Source of the DNA: Candidatus Flexicrinis proximus
Lineage (GTDB): Bacteria > Chloroflexota > Anaerolineae > Aggregatilineales > Phototrophicaceae
Assembly (NCBI GenBank): GCA_016712885.1
Contig: JADJQF010000005.1
Coordinates: 1 to 64,000 of the forward strand
DNA: 64,000 nt
Direction: 5' to 3'
Shown in pieces: positions 1 through 11,630 of this stretch. Under the pieces are notes generated by a model. The model did no database searches. It saw nothing but the letters and a program-made list of their open reading frames with translations, and had not been told where the DNA came from. The translations under genes were made by a program, and so were the position numbers. Position 1 is the first letter of the stretch, and every line of letters starts with the position of its first letter.

Positions 1-306
1 AAAGGTCATCCAAGGTGAGCGTGCACGACACTACTGGCGAGGGATTGCCCCCGCAGCATGTTCCCTACGTGTTCGAAAGATTTTACCAAAGTACCCAGCG
101 GATCCGTCTCGTACTCGACGCCTGGGGGGCTCAGGAATTGGTCAGCTATTATCGGGCTCGACGTGAAAGCTGAGCCCCACGGCGGAGAAGATCACGTTAA
201 AAGGGAATCGCTCGGCATTGGATCGATATTCTCGTTCACCGTACCCAGCAGGAGCAACCTGGTCACAACGGAAATTGACCGACAAATCCTCTTTTTAGGA
301 AGCTAA
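1..306 (+). pseudogene. Sensor histidine kinase, C-terminal fragment (frameshifted, cut by window start)
   Basis: This is the ATP-binding (HATPase_c) end of a two-component sensor kinase. One frame reads VSVHDTTGEGLPPQHVPYVF followed by ERFYQS, the usual N2/G1 box region. A second frame then gives GG(L), a HGGE-like segment and GIGSIFSFTVP, the usual G2 box and C-terminus. The break between them lies near position 100, so at least one base is missing or extra. The stop is at 304-306. The rest of the protein lies outside the window, so the sensed signal and partner regulator are unknown. Family assignment is firm; whether the break is biological is doubtful because all neighbours share the problem. 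Confidence 0.7.
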
Positions 307-430
307 CAGAAATTTAACAGTTTTTTGCTGGAAATCGATAGTGCATATTGTTTTTTTCACGCTGAGGAATGCTTTACTGAGCTGCTGAACCTTGGTCGCC
401 TGCCCGTACCTGTCAGTAAGGGTCGTAAGG

Positions 431-461
431 TTGCCAGTAAATTTTGTCAATGCGGTATAAT
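431..461 (+). promoter_or_regulatory. Possible sigma-70 type promoter before the peptide-transporter genes
   Basis: A perfect TATAAT at 456-461 is preceded by TTGCCA at 431-436 with a 19-bp spacer, slightly longer than ideal. It lies about 75 bases before the binding-protein start at 536, which itself has AGGGAG just upstream. The surrounding sequence contains indels, so the spacing may be off by a base. Confidence 0.4.
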
Positions 462-535
462 GCCGCGAGTGCGCTTTGCACGCTTTGGGGTGCAGCCGCT
501 CAAATTGAATGTCCTGTTTTTAGGGAGTAAACCAC

Positions 536-2360
536 ATGAAGACTGTGTCCCACTGCATTTGCCCGCCGGGATGTGCATGGTGCCTGCTCCACGGCCTGGC
601 GCACTCCGGCGCTCGCTGAAGAAGAACACGGCACCGCCAGATAAGCATATTGATCCTTCCAGACTTGGGCGCTGACCCCGCCACGTTCAATCCGATGACA
701 TTTTCAAACGACGGTGCGACCAGACACGATCATTGATCCGTATCTTCCCCGACTTCGCCGGAATTGGCAAAGACTTGTTGGCTTCTGGACTCCGGGTAGC
801 GACAGGGCGTTGGTTGTCGATTGGTCCTTGTCTGAAGACCAACCTTGTTTACACATTCAGCCTGCGGGATGACCTCTTCTGGACTGACCCCAACTCCTAG
901 GAGTTACCTCACTGCCGATCCCCTGTAGCTTCTGGGAAGCACTGAATGATCCGACAGTTACCGCCTCTGGTTCGTTTACCGGCCTTCGCGACATCATCGC
1001 AAGCGTAGAAGCTCCTGATCCGCAGACCGTTGTGAGCTGACCTTCAATAATCCGGACTGCAACACTTCCTCGACGGCGCGGGTGCACTGCAGGTCGTTCC
1101 GGCGCATTACTACACGCAGTTGTTCCCGGAACGCGCCGTATGAACGACTCTGAAGCGAACCTGAACCCGGAAGATCTACTAGGACCGTTCTGTTCCTCAG
1201 CTTCCGCCCGGGCGAGCAGGTTGCCCTGAGCCAGTGAAACATATCCTGATGCCACCATTGCACTACAGGGTTGGTTGGAAGAGCGGTCTGGACCAGACTA
1301 CAATTTCAGACGCCGAGCAGTTCCTCGCCATCAGCTGACCTATATGGGCGTTTCCGACCCCGCGTATCCTTTTAGTGTCCGCGTTGGTGGACGCTGGCGG
1401 TACTATGGTCGCAGCACTCGCGCTAACATGCGTTTTCCTCTCCTTCAACATGGCTGATCCACCGCCAATCCAAAGCCGGCTCTCAACGAAGAAGGCCGTC
1501 GCCTGGATCGGGAGTCAACACCCCGATTTTCGGCGGCTTCTCGATCGATGGCGTCGCAACCCCTGGCGTGGCACGAAGTTGCGCCAGGCACTCAATTTCG
1601 GTTTGAATTTCGAGGAACTGAATGCTGGCGTGTTCATAGCACCCCGATCATCCAGATGGCGACACACAGCCGTCCTGATAACTGGGCACATCCAACGGAC
1701 ATGGAAGTCTATCCGTTTGATGAAGCCGCAGCCGCCGCGTTGCTCGACGAAGCAGGCTGGCTGAATCAGGATGATGACGGCGTGCGCGAATGCGTGAGTT
1801 GTGACTATCTTGCGGTTGATCCTGCATTTGCTGGTTCGCCGCTGGAAATTCACCCTGAATACCAACGCAGGAAACACGTCTCAGGAGCTCTCGGCGTCCT
1901 AACACTAAAGGTTATGTAGACCCGGATCGGTTGGCTGGTCAACTTCCAAAGGCAATCGACTTCAACGTGTTGGTCGACAACCTCACCGGTCAGACCTATG
2001 ATGCCATCATAGTCTTCTGGGGCACCGGCTTCCCGTTTGATCCGGACGGCACGACGGGCGTGTTCGGCCGCAGCGCCGACATACCGGCCAGTGGTTTCAG
2101 CTACCGCTCGTACTACAATGCCGTGTCGATGAACTGCTCGACACTGCCCGCTCACTGCCTGGCTGCGACCGTGCGGAACGTGCAGGCTCTATGGCGAGGG
2201 CTATCAGATCCTGCACGATGAATCCTGTGGATCTGGATTGGTATCGGCAGACCCACAGCGGTTGGCCGAAAGAACATCGAAGGCTGGGCCCCAAGCCACG
2301 ACGGCCTCTCGCTCGAAGTTCTCACAACGGCGAGATCATTGGTACGTGCCAATGCCGTAG
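536..2360 (+). pseudogene. Peptide/dipeptide ABC transporter substrate-binding protein (SBP_bac_5), frameshifted
   Basis: Periplasmic-type binding protein of a peptide (Dpp/Opp-like) importer. Piecing frames together gives the family landmarks in order: an N-terminal ATFNPMTFSNDG segment, VYTFSLRDDLFWTD, a DPQTV segment near 1015, RQALNFGLNFEELNAGV near 1590, YPFDEAAAAALLDEAGW near 1715, and YDAIIVFWGTGFPFDPDGT near 2010. It ends as WYVPMP-stop at 2358-2360. The start at 536 follows an AGGGAG Shine-Dalgarno sequence. About 600 residues fits the family. Many single-base slips break it; no long frame survives. Two permease genes follow on the same strand, so this is the first gene of the transporter operon. 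Confidence 0.7.
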
Positions 2361-2465
2361 GCCTTTGGCCTCGACAGGAGAATTAACTGCCACTTCCCCC
2401 TTCCGCCACTGTTTCGGGAGGAAGTATATAAGAAACAGCCTTGTCCGGGCGCAATCAGGAAAGCA

Positions 2466-3607
2466 GTGACCAAGTACATTCTTCACGGGCATCCTGCAGT
2501 CGATACCCCCACTATTCTTCGGCGTCCACGGTCCCAATCTCGGCGTATGCCTTAATGGCGTTGACGACGCGGGCGGTCCGGTACAGGGCATTGGCATTGG
2601 CCCAAATCTTAAGCCAAGCGAGATCGAACGGCTAAGATCCGGCTGGGCGTCAATGACACATAGCCCCATTCAAAACCACCACCTTTGGCTCGTGGGTGGC
2701 GACTGGATGCGCTTAGGGATACCGACCGGTGACAAGATCCCAGGAATAAGCGTCACAACATTGGCCCTAACTCGGACCGGGGGCGGACCGCTGCCACCGG
2801 GCGATCGCCGCAGGATCCTTCAGGGACCCCAGTACATCGTTTTTCCCATTACGGGGTCGAAAAGTCCTTCCTTTGATAATGCCGGAAGCGTTTGGGTGCC
2901 ACACTTGGAGTTAGGTGGCTGGATCTGCCGCTGGTTGCCCGGGGCGCGACAATCGGCATCCTACGATTGGGGTTGCAGCAGCCGTCAATCACAATCGATG
3001 GTTCCGACCATCTCTTACCCAAGTGAGCTGGCGAAGACAATTGCTGGACGCTGTTCCGTGTTCTTTCTAGCGCTCTTCCACTCCTGCTGTTGTTTGGCTC
3101 CACCTGGAGGGGATGCTCCCCGATAGGCGACCGTTGCTACCCTCATGGGCGACTGCCCGCCACTGTTCGAGCGAATAAAGTAGTTGATCCTTCCCTGCGC
3201 GTTTTTTACTCCCGTTGTGCTAGCTACCGGCGGCATCTCTGCGTATTCGAAAGGTGCATGCTGCCTCAATGGCTGAAGTCATCTGCCGATTAGATGCGTA
3301 CTGCCAGAGCCAAAGGGACAGGCAGTCGCACCAGTCTAGCTGAGGCATGGCGCGCGCAACGCCCTCATCGATCGCTACTTTCCTCGGTCCCGCCAATTGC
3401 CAGTATCTGGGGTGGGCGCTGTGATCACAGAGACCATGTTTAACTTTGGCCTGGATTGGGTCGCACCGCTGTTCCAAGCCGTGGCCGGTCGCGATTATCC
3501 GGTCGTCATGCCGCTGACAAAATCTTACGGCTGGCATTTCCACGATAGTCGGTTTCCTGATCTCCGATATCCTTCGCGATCATCGGTCCGCGTATTCGTT
3601 TCATTAG
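2466..3607 (+). pseudogene. Peptide ABC transporter permease, DppB-like (frameshifted)
   Basis: First inner-membrane permease of the peptide importer. Across frames one reads VTKYILxGILQSIPTLFFGV at the N-terminus, GPVQGIGIGPNLKPSEIERLR near 2580, a GDWMRL segment near 2700, and near the end GAVITETMFNF, QAVAGRDYPVVM and VGFLISDI, which are typical DppB landmarks. The last codons read PRIRF followed by a stop at 3605-3607 if one C is restored. The proposed GTG start at 2466 is inferred from the MTKYILRR-like start common to the family. Dense indels remove any continuous frame, and the middle third is unreadable. Confidence 0.6.
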
Positions 3608-3619
3608 TCCCGAGGATCC

Positions 3620-4578
3620 ACGTATACCATCGGCGACAACGCGAGCTAGCCGAGTTTGCGGATATCGGCGGAGACGAGACGAAACATATATGAAGAGCGT
3701 CCACTGACCGGAACGCGCAATGCGCCGCATCCACGCGACCGCCTGACGATCTGCAATAGTCGTCATAGCGGCACTCATTATTCTGACGATTATAGCCCTG
3801 TGGTCACCGGCATAATGCAAATTGATCAAATGAGCGCCGACGGACTAGGCAGTATGCAACCACTCGGCTCGCCGGGTCACTCTGTTAGGGGGAAAGGACA
3901 ATACTCGGTCGCCGATTCGGTTGCGCCTGCTCCCACTCAGGTGGGTCTCCCTCGGCATCGGATTCTTTGGGGCAGTGATTACCTTAACAGTCAGTGGCGG
4001 CATTAGGTCATTACCGGCTTTTTTTTTTTTGGGGGGTGAAAATTCGGACGACATCCTCAACTGGGTCATTACGACCCTGGACTCGGTTCCGTCGCTTTAC
4101 CGTTAATCTGCTCGGTTTCGACAATACAAGCGCCGACCGCGGAAGTCACAGCTTTTCGTCATCCGCTCTCACCAGCTGGACCAGGTGTTACTCGCATTAT
4201 CCGCGGCCAGACGCTGCAAAGTCGCCGTCTCGACTTGCTACTCAGCGCCCGTGCGCTTGGCTCTTCTGTGTGGCGAATCGTGTTCGTTCACATTGCACCC
4301 GTCAGTCTCAATCACAATCAGTCGTGCTGATGCGCTCAATTCAGGAACCTGATGCTGGCAGAGAGCGGCCCTTAGCTTTCTCCCTCGGCTTGGGTGTACG
4401 GATTCACCCAGGCGACCTGGGGCCAATATGTCACCAAAGGCGCAAGAAAATTCGTGCGGGCTGGGGGAATGTCGCATCAGCCACCCGGCCTCCGCATCTG
4501 GACGACTGTACTCTGCTTGGCATTATCGGGGATGGCGTCCGCGACGCTTTGTTTGATCCGACGAGCACCGAAGTGTAG
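3620..4578 (+). pseudogene. Peptide ABC transporter permease, DppC-like (frameshifted)
   Basis: Second permease of the importer. Readable pieces are an N-terminal RQRELAEFADIGG segment, an IQIDQMSA-like segment near 3825 (the family usually has YDPxxxD), a LLPLRWVSLGIGFFGAVI membrane segment at about 3925-3980, and a C-terminal LGIIGDGVRDALFDPTSTEV ending at 4576-4578, which matches the usual GDGLRDALDPR end. The exact start is not resolved. Position 4019-4036 carries a run of twelve T followed by six G, an obvious consensus weak point. No ATPase subunit is visible nearby. Confidence 0.55.
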
Positions 4579-4689
4579 CTGTTACCGGCGGGATATTCAG
4601 GCGACAAAATCGCGTCTTTCTACCGGGTGATTTTGTTGCCAGTAACTACTACGGACCAAGCCTGACAAAACCAGGCGTTGGTTTTAGGC

Positions 4690-5983
4690 TGGCGGATCCC
4701 CGCCCGTAGTATTCCACAAGTGCCCGGTCGAAAATAATCGATCCGGGCGCTCCGAATGATGATCGCAACGCTGTATTGCAGAGTCTGCCGGGATCACGGT
4801 TTCGGCTTCCACGAAATAACGCCCGCGAGTGAAGAACGCGCGTCCAGCGGTCGCGCCGACGTCACTAAGCTCGTCTCACCCGTGTACACTGGCTGATCGG
4901 CGCAAGTCCACTGACCGTGGTTTGACCATTCGCGATGCCAAGATTCGGGAAATTGGCGTCGGCCAGCGCCTTTCTCCGGCCGCTTCGCCAGACGGCATCG
5001 CATACACCGTGTAGCTGATGGATACAAATGGGATCACATCAGCGCACGGACTTCACCTGTTCATTGTGCTACTGACGACGAACTCCACACTATTGGCCTT
5101 ACGGAATGACTCAAGCGGTGCCTTGACGGAATTCGGGGCGTTCTCAACTGCGCCGGCGACGTCGAATACACGTTCGTCTACAGCAACTTCTTCGCCCGGG
5201 AACGATCAAAAGGGCCGTCGCCGCGGCTATCACTCCGTCTGGCGACAACGCGGCTTCGACATCAGCCTGAGTCGGAGGTTCAGCCTCGACAAACGTAGTC
5301 TCAACGAGCGCGGGATCCTGACGACAAGAACGGTTTTCAGAGCCGTCGCATCGCCGCCTGCTTCCGGGTCGCGCAACGGTTTTTCGGCGACCTTATCATA
5401 TCCCTCGAGGACTTCACCGAAAATCGTGTGACGGTAATCGAGATGCAGAATCAACTCGGTCGCTAATGAAAAATTGTGATCCGTTAGTTCCAGGGCCGGC
5501 ATTCGCCATCGCAAGCAGGCTCCGATCCGATCAAAATACAGATACGGCTCGAATTCGTCTGCGAACTGATAACCCGGCCCACCGCCCCCGGTTCCGGTCG
5601 GATCGCCACCCTGGGCCATGAACGCCTCGATCACCCGATGAAAAATCTTGTTGTTGTAGTAGCCGTTATAGGCCAGGAACACGAAGTTATTCACGGTAAT
5701 CGGCGTCTGATCCTGGAAGAGGTCAATATAGATCGCTCCGGCGTCAGTACGCATAATCGCGCGGTAATCGACGCCGTCTTCAAGGACTTCTTCGGCACTT
5801 GCCCGATTCACTTCAGGTGAGGGCAGGATCTCAGCAGCTTCGCAAAGCGCTTCTGGCGTTCAGCTGTCGTGACAAGCGCCGGCAGATCCGCATACTTTGC
5901 GGCATCGTTCATTTCGTCCTGCGCTCTGAGACGCTGAACGCCAGAAGTAATAGCGCGACCACATACAATAGCCGGCCGCCCAT
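4690..5983 (-). pseudogene. Secreted peptidyl-prolyl cis-trans isomerase (cyclophilin type), frameshifted
   Basis: Exported proline isomerase. A hydrophobic start (MGGRLLYVVALLLLAFSV at about 5983) is followed by NRASAEEVLEDGVDYRAIMR and the cyclophilin core: ITVNNFVFLAYNGYYN, FHRVIEAFMAQGGDPTGTGG and PGYQFADEF. The FFI active-site part reads LAMANAGPGTNGSQFFIS in a different frame from its flanks near 5470-5520, so two compensating slips lie inside the core. HTIFGEVLEGYD continues in the first frame. A C-terminal extension of some 150 residues seems to follow (for example AFFTRGRYFVEAETVIPADS near 4785-4843). The 3' end near 4690 is a guess. Confidence 0.65.
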
Positions 5984-6082
5984 TTCCGATCGACATAATT
6001 CAGATTTCCTCTCGTTTTCCGTTTGACGGCCGCTATTGTTACCCGCAAATCCACGGCTTGTGGCCGGGACAATTGTAAACTT

Positions 6083-7899
6083 TCAGTCACCGGCGGACCG
6101 GAACTCGATCCATCTTCGTCGGCGAACTGCCCGCTCATAAAGGTTAGTGTAAAGGCCACCGAGCGCCAAAAAGCTCGTCGTGTGTACCCCCTTCGACGAT
6201 TTGGCCCCGACGCATCACCGGGGATGCGATCGCTGTCCCGGATTTGCTCAAACGGTGAGCAATTACGATACTCGTCCGTCCTTGCGGCACACGATTCAGT
6301 CCGCGCTGGATGAGCAGTTCGGTTTCCGTGTCGATATTGCTGGTCGCTTCATCCAGCACCAAAATGCTGTCGGAGCTGTATAACAGTGCGCGGGCCAGCG
6401 CGAGCAGCTGTCGCTGCCCATGAGAAAGATTTGCACCGCCGGAGAGCAGCTTGAAATCATAGGTCCCAGGAAGGGCCTCTATAAACGGCGCCGCACAGGC
6501 AATTTCGGCCGCTTCACGGAGTTCGGCATCAGTGATCGATGGGTCAAACAGGGTCAAATTCTCAGCAATGGTTCCGTGGAAGCAGTACGGTGTCTGCGGT
6601 ACGACCATCACCAATTTTCGTAGGTCTTCGGTCTTCAGATCGCGTACATCGATGCCGTCAATCAGCACGCGGCCTTCATTAGCGTCGTAAAACGTGCGAT
6701 AAGGCCAGCCAACGATGTCTTGCGGCACCGGTTGCACCAACGATCGCAACACGTTGCTTTGAGGGAATAAGCAGGTCAATATCTCTGAGAACAGGGACGC
6801 CTTCATCGTAGGAGAACGCGACATGGTCGAGCCTGACGCTGTGCTCGTGAGGTCTCGACCTTAGCGGGTCAACGGCTCTGTGATGCCGGTCTCGACCCAG
6901 AGCAAGCGGGCCATACGCTCACCAGCGGACAGCGCCATCTGAATCTGCGAGAACTGCTCGGCAAGCATCAGGATTGGCTCGAAGCTTCTACGCGTGTATT
7001 GGATCATAGCGAGCATTACACCCAAGGTCGCCCCAACCGCTGTTGACGCCCCAGATTCCACCTATGAGCACAATCACCAGACCGAGTGAGGATAACCCCA
7101 TGTTTACCGAGGAGTAACGTGTATAGACATCGCGAAGAACCATGTGGGTGTCGCGATGAGCCGCATTCAGAGCCTCGAACTCATCAAGACTCTGCTTCTG
7201 ACGTCCAAACAGCTGGACAATCAGCATCCCGTTGAACTGCTCATTGTTGAAGGCAAGGTAATCAGCGGCGATTTTATGCAGCTGAGAGGATGCAGCGCGG
7301 ATCCCCTTGCGGTAATGAATCGTGGCGATGCTCATCGGGATCAAGACGACAAGTCCGAACAGTGCCAGCTTCCAATTGAGAACCAGCATTGCGACCACAA
7401 TGCCAAACAGCGCAATCCCGCTGCTCAGCACCTGACGATACCTGGTGGACAGCAGCTCGGTCATCGCCTCGACGTCACTGGTCAACCTGGAGACGATCTG
7501 CCCTACCGGTGTTGTATTGAAGTAACGCATATCGAGGGTTAACACATGTTCAAACAACTTCTGGCGAATGGCAACCAACGCGTTCTGTCCGACAGTCTGC
7601 AAAACGTAAAGTGTAGGCGAAGCGCAGACCGAAGATCCCCGAACACAGAGGCGTGTATACAATCGCAAGTGGCGCAAGTCCTGAGAGATCTCCGGTCGCA
7701 ATCGGGCCATCTACCGCGCGCTGGATCAGGTACGGCGGGATCAGCGATAAGATCGTAACGCCAAGCAGTAGCAAGCCAACCCTGAATCAGATGGCCGACA
7801 TACGGTCAGAAACGTGGCAAGCATCCAGTACAGATACCGGTCGGAAATGCTCGATTGTCCCGCGGCCTGAACCGAGGCGGTTTGCTGCATCGCAGACAT
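6083..7899 (-). CDS. ABC exporter, fused membrane and ATPase domains, second of pair (frameshifted)
   Basis: Half-transporter of the MdlB/MsbA type. It starts at 7899 (ATG, with GGAAAGG upstream) and ends DELLALGGLYTNLYERAV...-stop at 6083-6085. The transmembrane half reads IPPYLIQRAVDGPI, then DMRYFNTTPVGQIVSRLTSDVEAM. The ATPase half carries VVPQTPYCFHGTIAENL, a LSHGQRQLLALARALL signature (Asn-Leu-Ser-His-Gly-Gln in place of LSGGQ) and SILVLDEATSNIDTETE (Walker B plus D-loop). Four or more slips break it, including one across the Walker A area near 6700. It starts only 3 bases after the stop of the exporter gene upstream, so the two probably form a heterodimer. Confidence 0.75.
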
Positions 7900-7902
7900 G
7901 CT

Positions 7903-9605
7903 CTACCTTTCCAGGTCCACTTCGCGCTCAAACAGCCTGCCGTAGAATTCGTCTGAGTTGATGAGTTGGTCGTGCGTGCCGTCAGCGACAACCCGACCTT
8001 CAGACATGGACGATAATACGGTCTGCATCCTTAACCGTGGCGATGCGATGCGCGATGATGATGCTTGTACGGGACTTCAGGACCGTCCGCAATTCTCTGA
8101 GGATATCCGCAGCAGTGTGCGTATCCACGCTCGACAGCGCATCATCAAGGATCAGTATCGCGGGGTCGCGGACGAGCGCACGCGCGATGGCGACGCGCTG
8201 CTTCTGCCCGCCGGACAGCATTACGCCCCGCTCGCCTACCATAGTTTCGAGCTGTTGCGGAAGTTGGGCGAGATCGTTGCTCAGCCGCGAGATGTTGACG
8301 GCGCTGTGCAAATTATCGTCGCTGATATCCTCGCGGCCCATCACGACATTTTCCTGCAATTCACGGCTGAAGAGAAATGTACTCTGAGGAACGTAAGTAA
8401 TCGCCCTACGCAGTGATTCGAGTTCAAAGTCGCGCACGTCGACGCCATCGATCCGCACGATCCTTAGGATGCATCATTGATGCGGGCCAGGAGATTACAA
8501 GCTGTGTCTTGCCGCAGCCCGTAGGTCCAACTATTGCAACAACCTCTCCTGCTTTGATCTTCAGATCAACGTTGCGGACGATAGGCATGTCATCCAGGTG
8601 GAGGCTAACGTTTTCGAATTCGATCTCCCCCGCGAACCTGGGGAAGCGTGATTGAGATGGGCTTACTAGCAATCTTCGCGGGCTGCAGCAAGGGCGCGAT
8701 GCGGTTCAACGCACCTTTCGCCTGCTGATACCGCTGATAGACCGTACCAAGGTTGAGAAGCCAGACGCTGGTCACACCGAGATACAGCAGAAAGCTGGTG
8801 AAAGACCCAACGGTTAGTTCACCGTTGATGGCCATCACGCCGCCGATCATAACGACGATTGCGGCGGTCAGTTCGCTGACCATGTTTGGCAGCATTCAAC
8901 TGGTTCATTACGCCTGCGAAATCGCAGCCACTTTCTCCGGTATATGGCATTCTCCGCACGATACTTCCCGGCAATGTGGACCTCGCGCCCCGTAGTTTTG
9001 ACCGTCTGAACACCAGTGACGGCATCCTGCACAAAACCGGCCAGAACGCCCCCTTGATCCTGGACCTCTTCAAATATGGGGGTAATCGCCAGTCCAGCCC
9101 ACACCTGGACTACGGTTGAAGCGGTAAGGATCGCAAAAACCATCAGGGTCAGGGGCAGATTAATGAACGAAAGCAAGATAAAGGTCGTGCCAAGCATGAA
9201 AATGGCTGTACCCGCCCGTAGAAACGCCAGAGCATTGAGACGCCATATCACGTTCATATCATTGTGAATGCGTGAAAGCAGGTCCCCACTAGCATACTTC
9301 TTGTAGAAGTCCTGTTCCAACGTAACCATGTTCTGAAAGACAAGGTTGCGGAGGTCATAGTCAACTGAATAGGCGACTTCTCCGCTGTAGACTCGGAGCA
9401 TGTTGTAGCCGTACAGGTTGGCGACGGCAAGCACAGCAATCGCGCCGACAAACATCAGCAGCTCGCTGTTCTCGACCCCGTCTCGCAGCCGGTCGATCAG
9501 GCTGCCGATCAAATACGGTTCAGCTGCTGTCGTTACGCCGCTTACCACGCCAAAAGCAATTGCCAACACCGCGGCGCGTTTGTTGCTTGAGTACTTTGTC
9601 AGCAA
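7903..9605 (-). CDS. ABC exporter, fused membrane and ATPase domains, first of pair (frameshifted)
   Basis: Partner half-transporter. The N-terminal part from 9605 reads KRAAVLAIAFGVVSGVTTAAEPYLIGSLIDRL in part, with the true start possibly up to 90 bases further upstream. It continues with YSVDYDLRNLVFQNM and LEQDFYKKYASGDLLSRIHNDM. The ATPase domain shows EFENVSLHLDDMPIV, VAIVGPTGCGKTQLV (Walker A), TYVPQSTFLFSRELQENV, VMLSGGQKQRVAIARAL and ILILDDALSSVDTHT. It ends SEGRVVADGTHDQLINS...-stop at 7903. At least four slips occur. The canonical LSGGQ here and the altered signature in the partner fit an asymmetric heterodimer. The substrate is unknown. Confidence 0.75.
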
Positions 9606-9689
9606 GCCAATGTAGATTCAGGTCCACCCGCTCGGCCAATGTTCCCCGCAGATTAAGCAGTATCGCCAATTGTGTTAAGGCATCGAAAC

Positions 9690-9995
9690 GTATCCTAACA
9701 AAGCATATTCGACCAAATAAGGCCAATTGCTGGAGTAAGTCTTTAGTCCGCTGAAATCATCCAAACTGGTTTTGTACATCGTTGACAATAGGTTAGCGTT
9801 TCTGTAAGATCTTCCTCATCCTCAGGGGCACTAGAGGCTGCGCTTGCGTGATGCGGTCGCTTTGATTCAGCAGATGGCTTCTTCTCTTTCAAAGTGCTTG
9901 CGTTCACTCGGTAGCTCAACTTTTACATTAAGTCGAGTTCACCGAGTTTTCTATTGCCTACTCACCGAGCACCATTTTGTCGGAGGGGTTTACCC
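9690..9995. other. Non-coding leader region of the S1-like gene
   Basis: No gene is seen here. It contains a likely promoter (TTGACA 9782-9787, 17-bp spacer, TAAGAT 9805-9810) directed to the right, and a long inverted repeat at 9906-9947. The ribosome-binding site GGAGGGG precedes the ATG at 9996. Confidence 0.5.
9906..9950 (+). promoter_or_regulatory. Leader hairpin before S1-like gene (possible attenuator)
   Basis: ACTCGGT (9906-9912) pairs with ACCGAGT (9941-9947), and the inner arms AGCTCAACTT and AAGTCGAGTT pair with one mismatch and one wobble around a TTACATT loop. Four T follow the stem. It sits in the 5' leader 49 bases before the start codon, so it could be an attenuator or an autoregulatory site. 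Function is inferred from shape only. Confidence 0.35.
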
Positions 9996-11268
9996 ATGTA
10001 CACAGTTTCACCTACTGCAAACGATTTCGACTTCGAGGCATTGCTTGAAGAGTCGTTTGCGACCGCGTCTTTTGAACGCGGCGACACTGTCAGCGGTACC
10101 GTATTGTCTGCTAACCACAAAGGACTTATCGTCGGCGTCGGTTCGATGCGCGACGGTTACGTGGAACGCGCAGATCTGGAGAAGATGGGTGCCAGAACCC
10201 ACCGATTTCCAGATCGGGCAAGAGGTTGACGTTACCATTATCCGTATGGAAGATGAAGACGGCAATCTCGTCCTTTCGATCTCGCAGGCACGCCAGAGCG
10301 AAGATTGGAAGAAAGCCGAAGAACTGCTTACGACACAAGATACCTGGCCCGGCTTCGTCACCGACGCTAACCGCGGCGGCCTTATAATTCTGTTTGGTAA
10401 TGTGCGTGGTTTCGTTCCGGCAAGCCACGTGTCTGATCTTCCGCGCGGCCTCAGTGAAGACGAGCGGCGTACGTATCTGTCGCGGCTTGTCGGTCAGCCC
10501 ATCAACCTGAAGGTGATCGAGGTCAACCGCAAGCGCCGCCGGCTTGTGTTCAGTCAGCGTGAAGCCCAGCGCAACACCGCGATGCGCGCAAGAGTCGCTG
10601 TTGGGCGAGTTGAAGGAAGGCGAAATCCGCAGTGGCATCGTCAGCGGCCTGCGCGACTTCGGCGCCTTCGTTGACCTCGGCGGCGCAGATGGTCTGATCC
10701 ATATTTCTGAGCTCGCCTGGCATCGCGTCAAGCACCCGAAAGAAGTCCTGAACGTCGGAGACCAGGTGCAGGTATATGTTCTGCGCCTCGATGATGAGGG
10801 CAAGCGCATCGGGTTGAGCCCTTAAGCGGCTGCAGCCGAATCCCTGGTCAATGGTCGAGGGAAATGTACCATATCGGCCAACTGGTGGATGGCGTAGTCT
10901 CGCGTCTGGCGGACTTTGGCGCGTTCGTGAGCATGGAACCGGGCATTGAAGCTCTGCTCCACCTCAGCCAGATCGCTAACAACGCCCCGTCCCATCCGTC
11001 CCAGGTCATTTACGAGGGTGCACGCCTGTTAATGCGGGTGATCAGCATCGAACCCGATAAGCAGCGCCTGGGTCTGAGCCTCAAAGATGTGACTGAAGAG
11101 AGATTCCGTTGGCAGGAGCAGAACCCGGAACGCCAGCTCTCGTCTCTGCTCAGCTCACAGGCTCACCATAGCGCGGCGGCAGCGACTCCTGTAGAATTGG
11201 ACGCGTCCAATCCCGAGGCCGAACCGGTTGTTGAGGTTGGGGTTGAAGCCGAACCAGAAAACGCCTAA
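9996..11268 (+). CDS. rpsA: 30S ribosomal protein S1-like, four S1 domains (frameshifted)
   Basis: RNA-binding ribosomal protein that helps mRNA docking on the small subunit. It starts MYTVSPTANDFDFEALLEES at 9996 behind GGAGGGG. Four S1 (OB-fold) repeats follow: RGDTVSGTVLSANHKGLIVG; TWPGFVTDANRGGLIILFG; GEIRSGIVSGLRDFGAFVDL with DGLIHISELAW; and GQLVDGVVSRLADFGAFVSM with EALLHLSQIA. The tail is acidic and ends at 11268. Slips near 10190, 10590 and 10825 move the frame. Length of about 425 residues fits the short S1 proteins of Gram-positive-like lineages. Genes for S21 and IF-1 follow, a translation cluster. Confidence 0.8.
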
Positions 11269-11322
11269 GCGCGGTTTTCTGGCTAAGAGGATCACATACT
11301 CTGACGAAAGGGGTGAGACAAC

Positions 11323-11528
11323 ATGGCTGCTGTCCGTCTGAAGCCGAACGAATCGCAGGAACAACTGCCGCGCCGCTTCCGTAAGCGCGTGACAAATGCA
11401 GGAATTCTAAGCACTGTTCGCCGCAAGCGCTGGCACATCAGCAGAGTGAACTGCGTCGTATCGAACACAAGAAGGCGATCCGCCGCGCCCGCCGCCGTCA
11501 GGTGAAGGTTGGGGTCGTTAATAGTTGA
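11323..11528 (+). CDS. rpsU: 30S ribosomal protein S21 (one frameshift)
   Basis: Small basic ribosomal protein. It starts MAAVRLKPNESQEQLPRRFR and keeps KRVTNAGILSTVRRKRWHIS in frame. One missing A in the AA run near 11443 then shifts it; the other frame gives SELRRIEHKKAIRRARRRQ and VKVGVVNS with a stop at 11526-11528. The restored length of about 68 residues matches the family. A GAAAGGGGTGAG ribosome-binding region precedes it. Confidence 0.85.
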
Positions 11529-11565
11529 ATCACCGCAAACCCTGCGGCTGTCAGCAGTAAATTTC

Positions 11566-11596
11566 ACGCCGCTGTCGGGTTTTCCGGCAGCGGCGT
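11566..11596 (+). terminator. GC-rich hairpin between rpsU and infA
   Basis: ACGCCGCTGTCGG and CCGGCAGCGGCGT form a 13-bp stem with one G-T wobble around a GTTTT loop. No T-tract follows, so it may be a processing or pausing hairpin rather than a full terminator. Confidence 0.5.
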
Positions 11597-11630
11597 CACT
11601 ATTACTCCAAGTAGATCAACACGGAGTTGT

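Noticed and set aside
4019..4036. Run of twelve T followed by six G
   Set aside because: Taken for a consensus error in a permease gene, not a phase-variable tract, because the whole region is full of slips.
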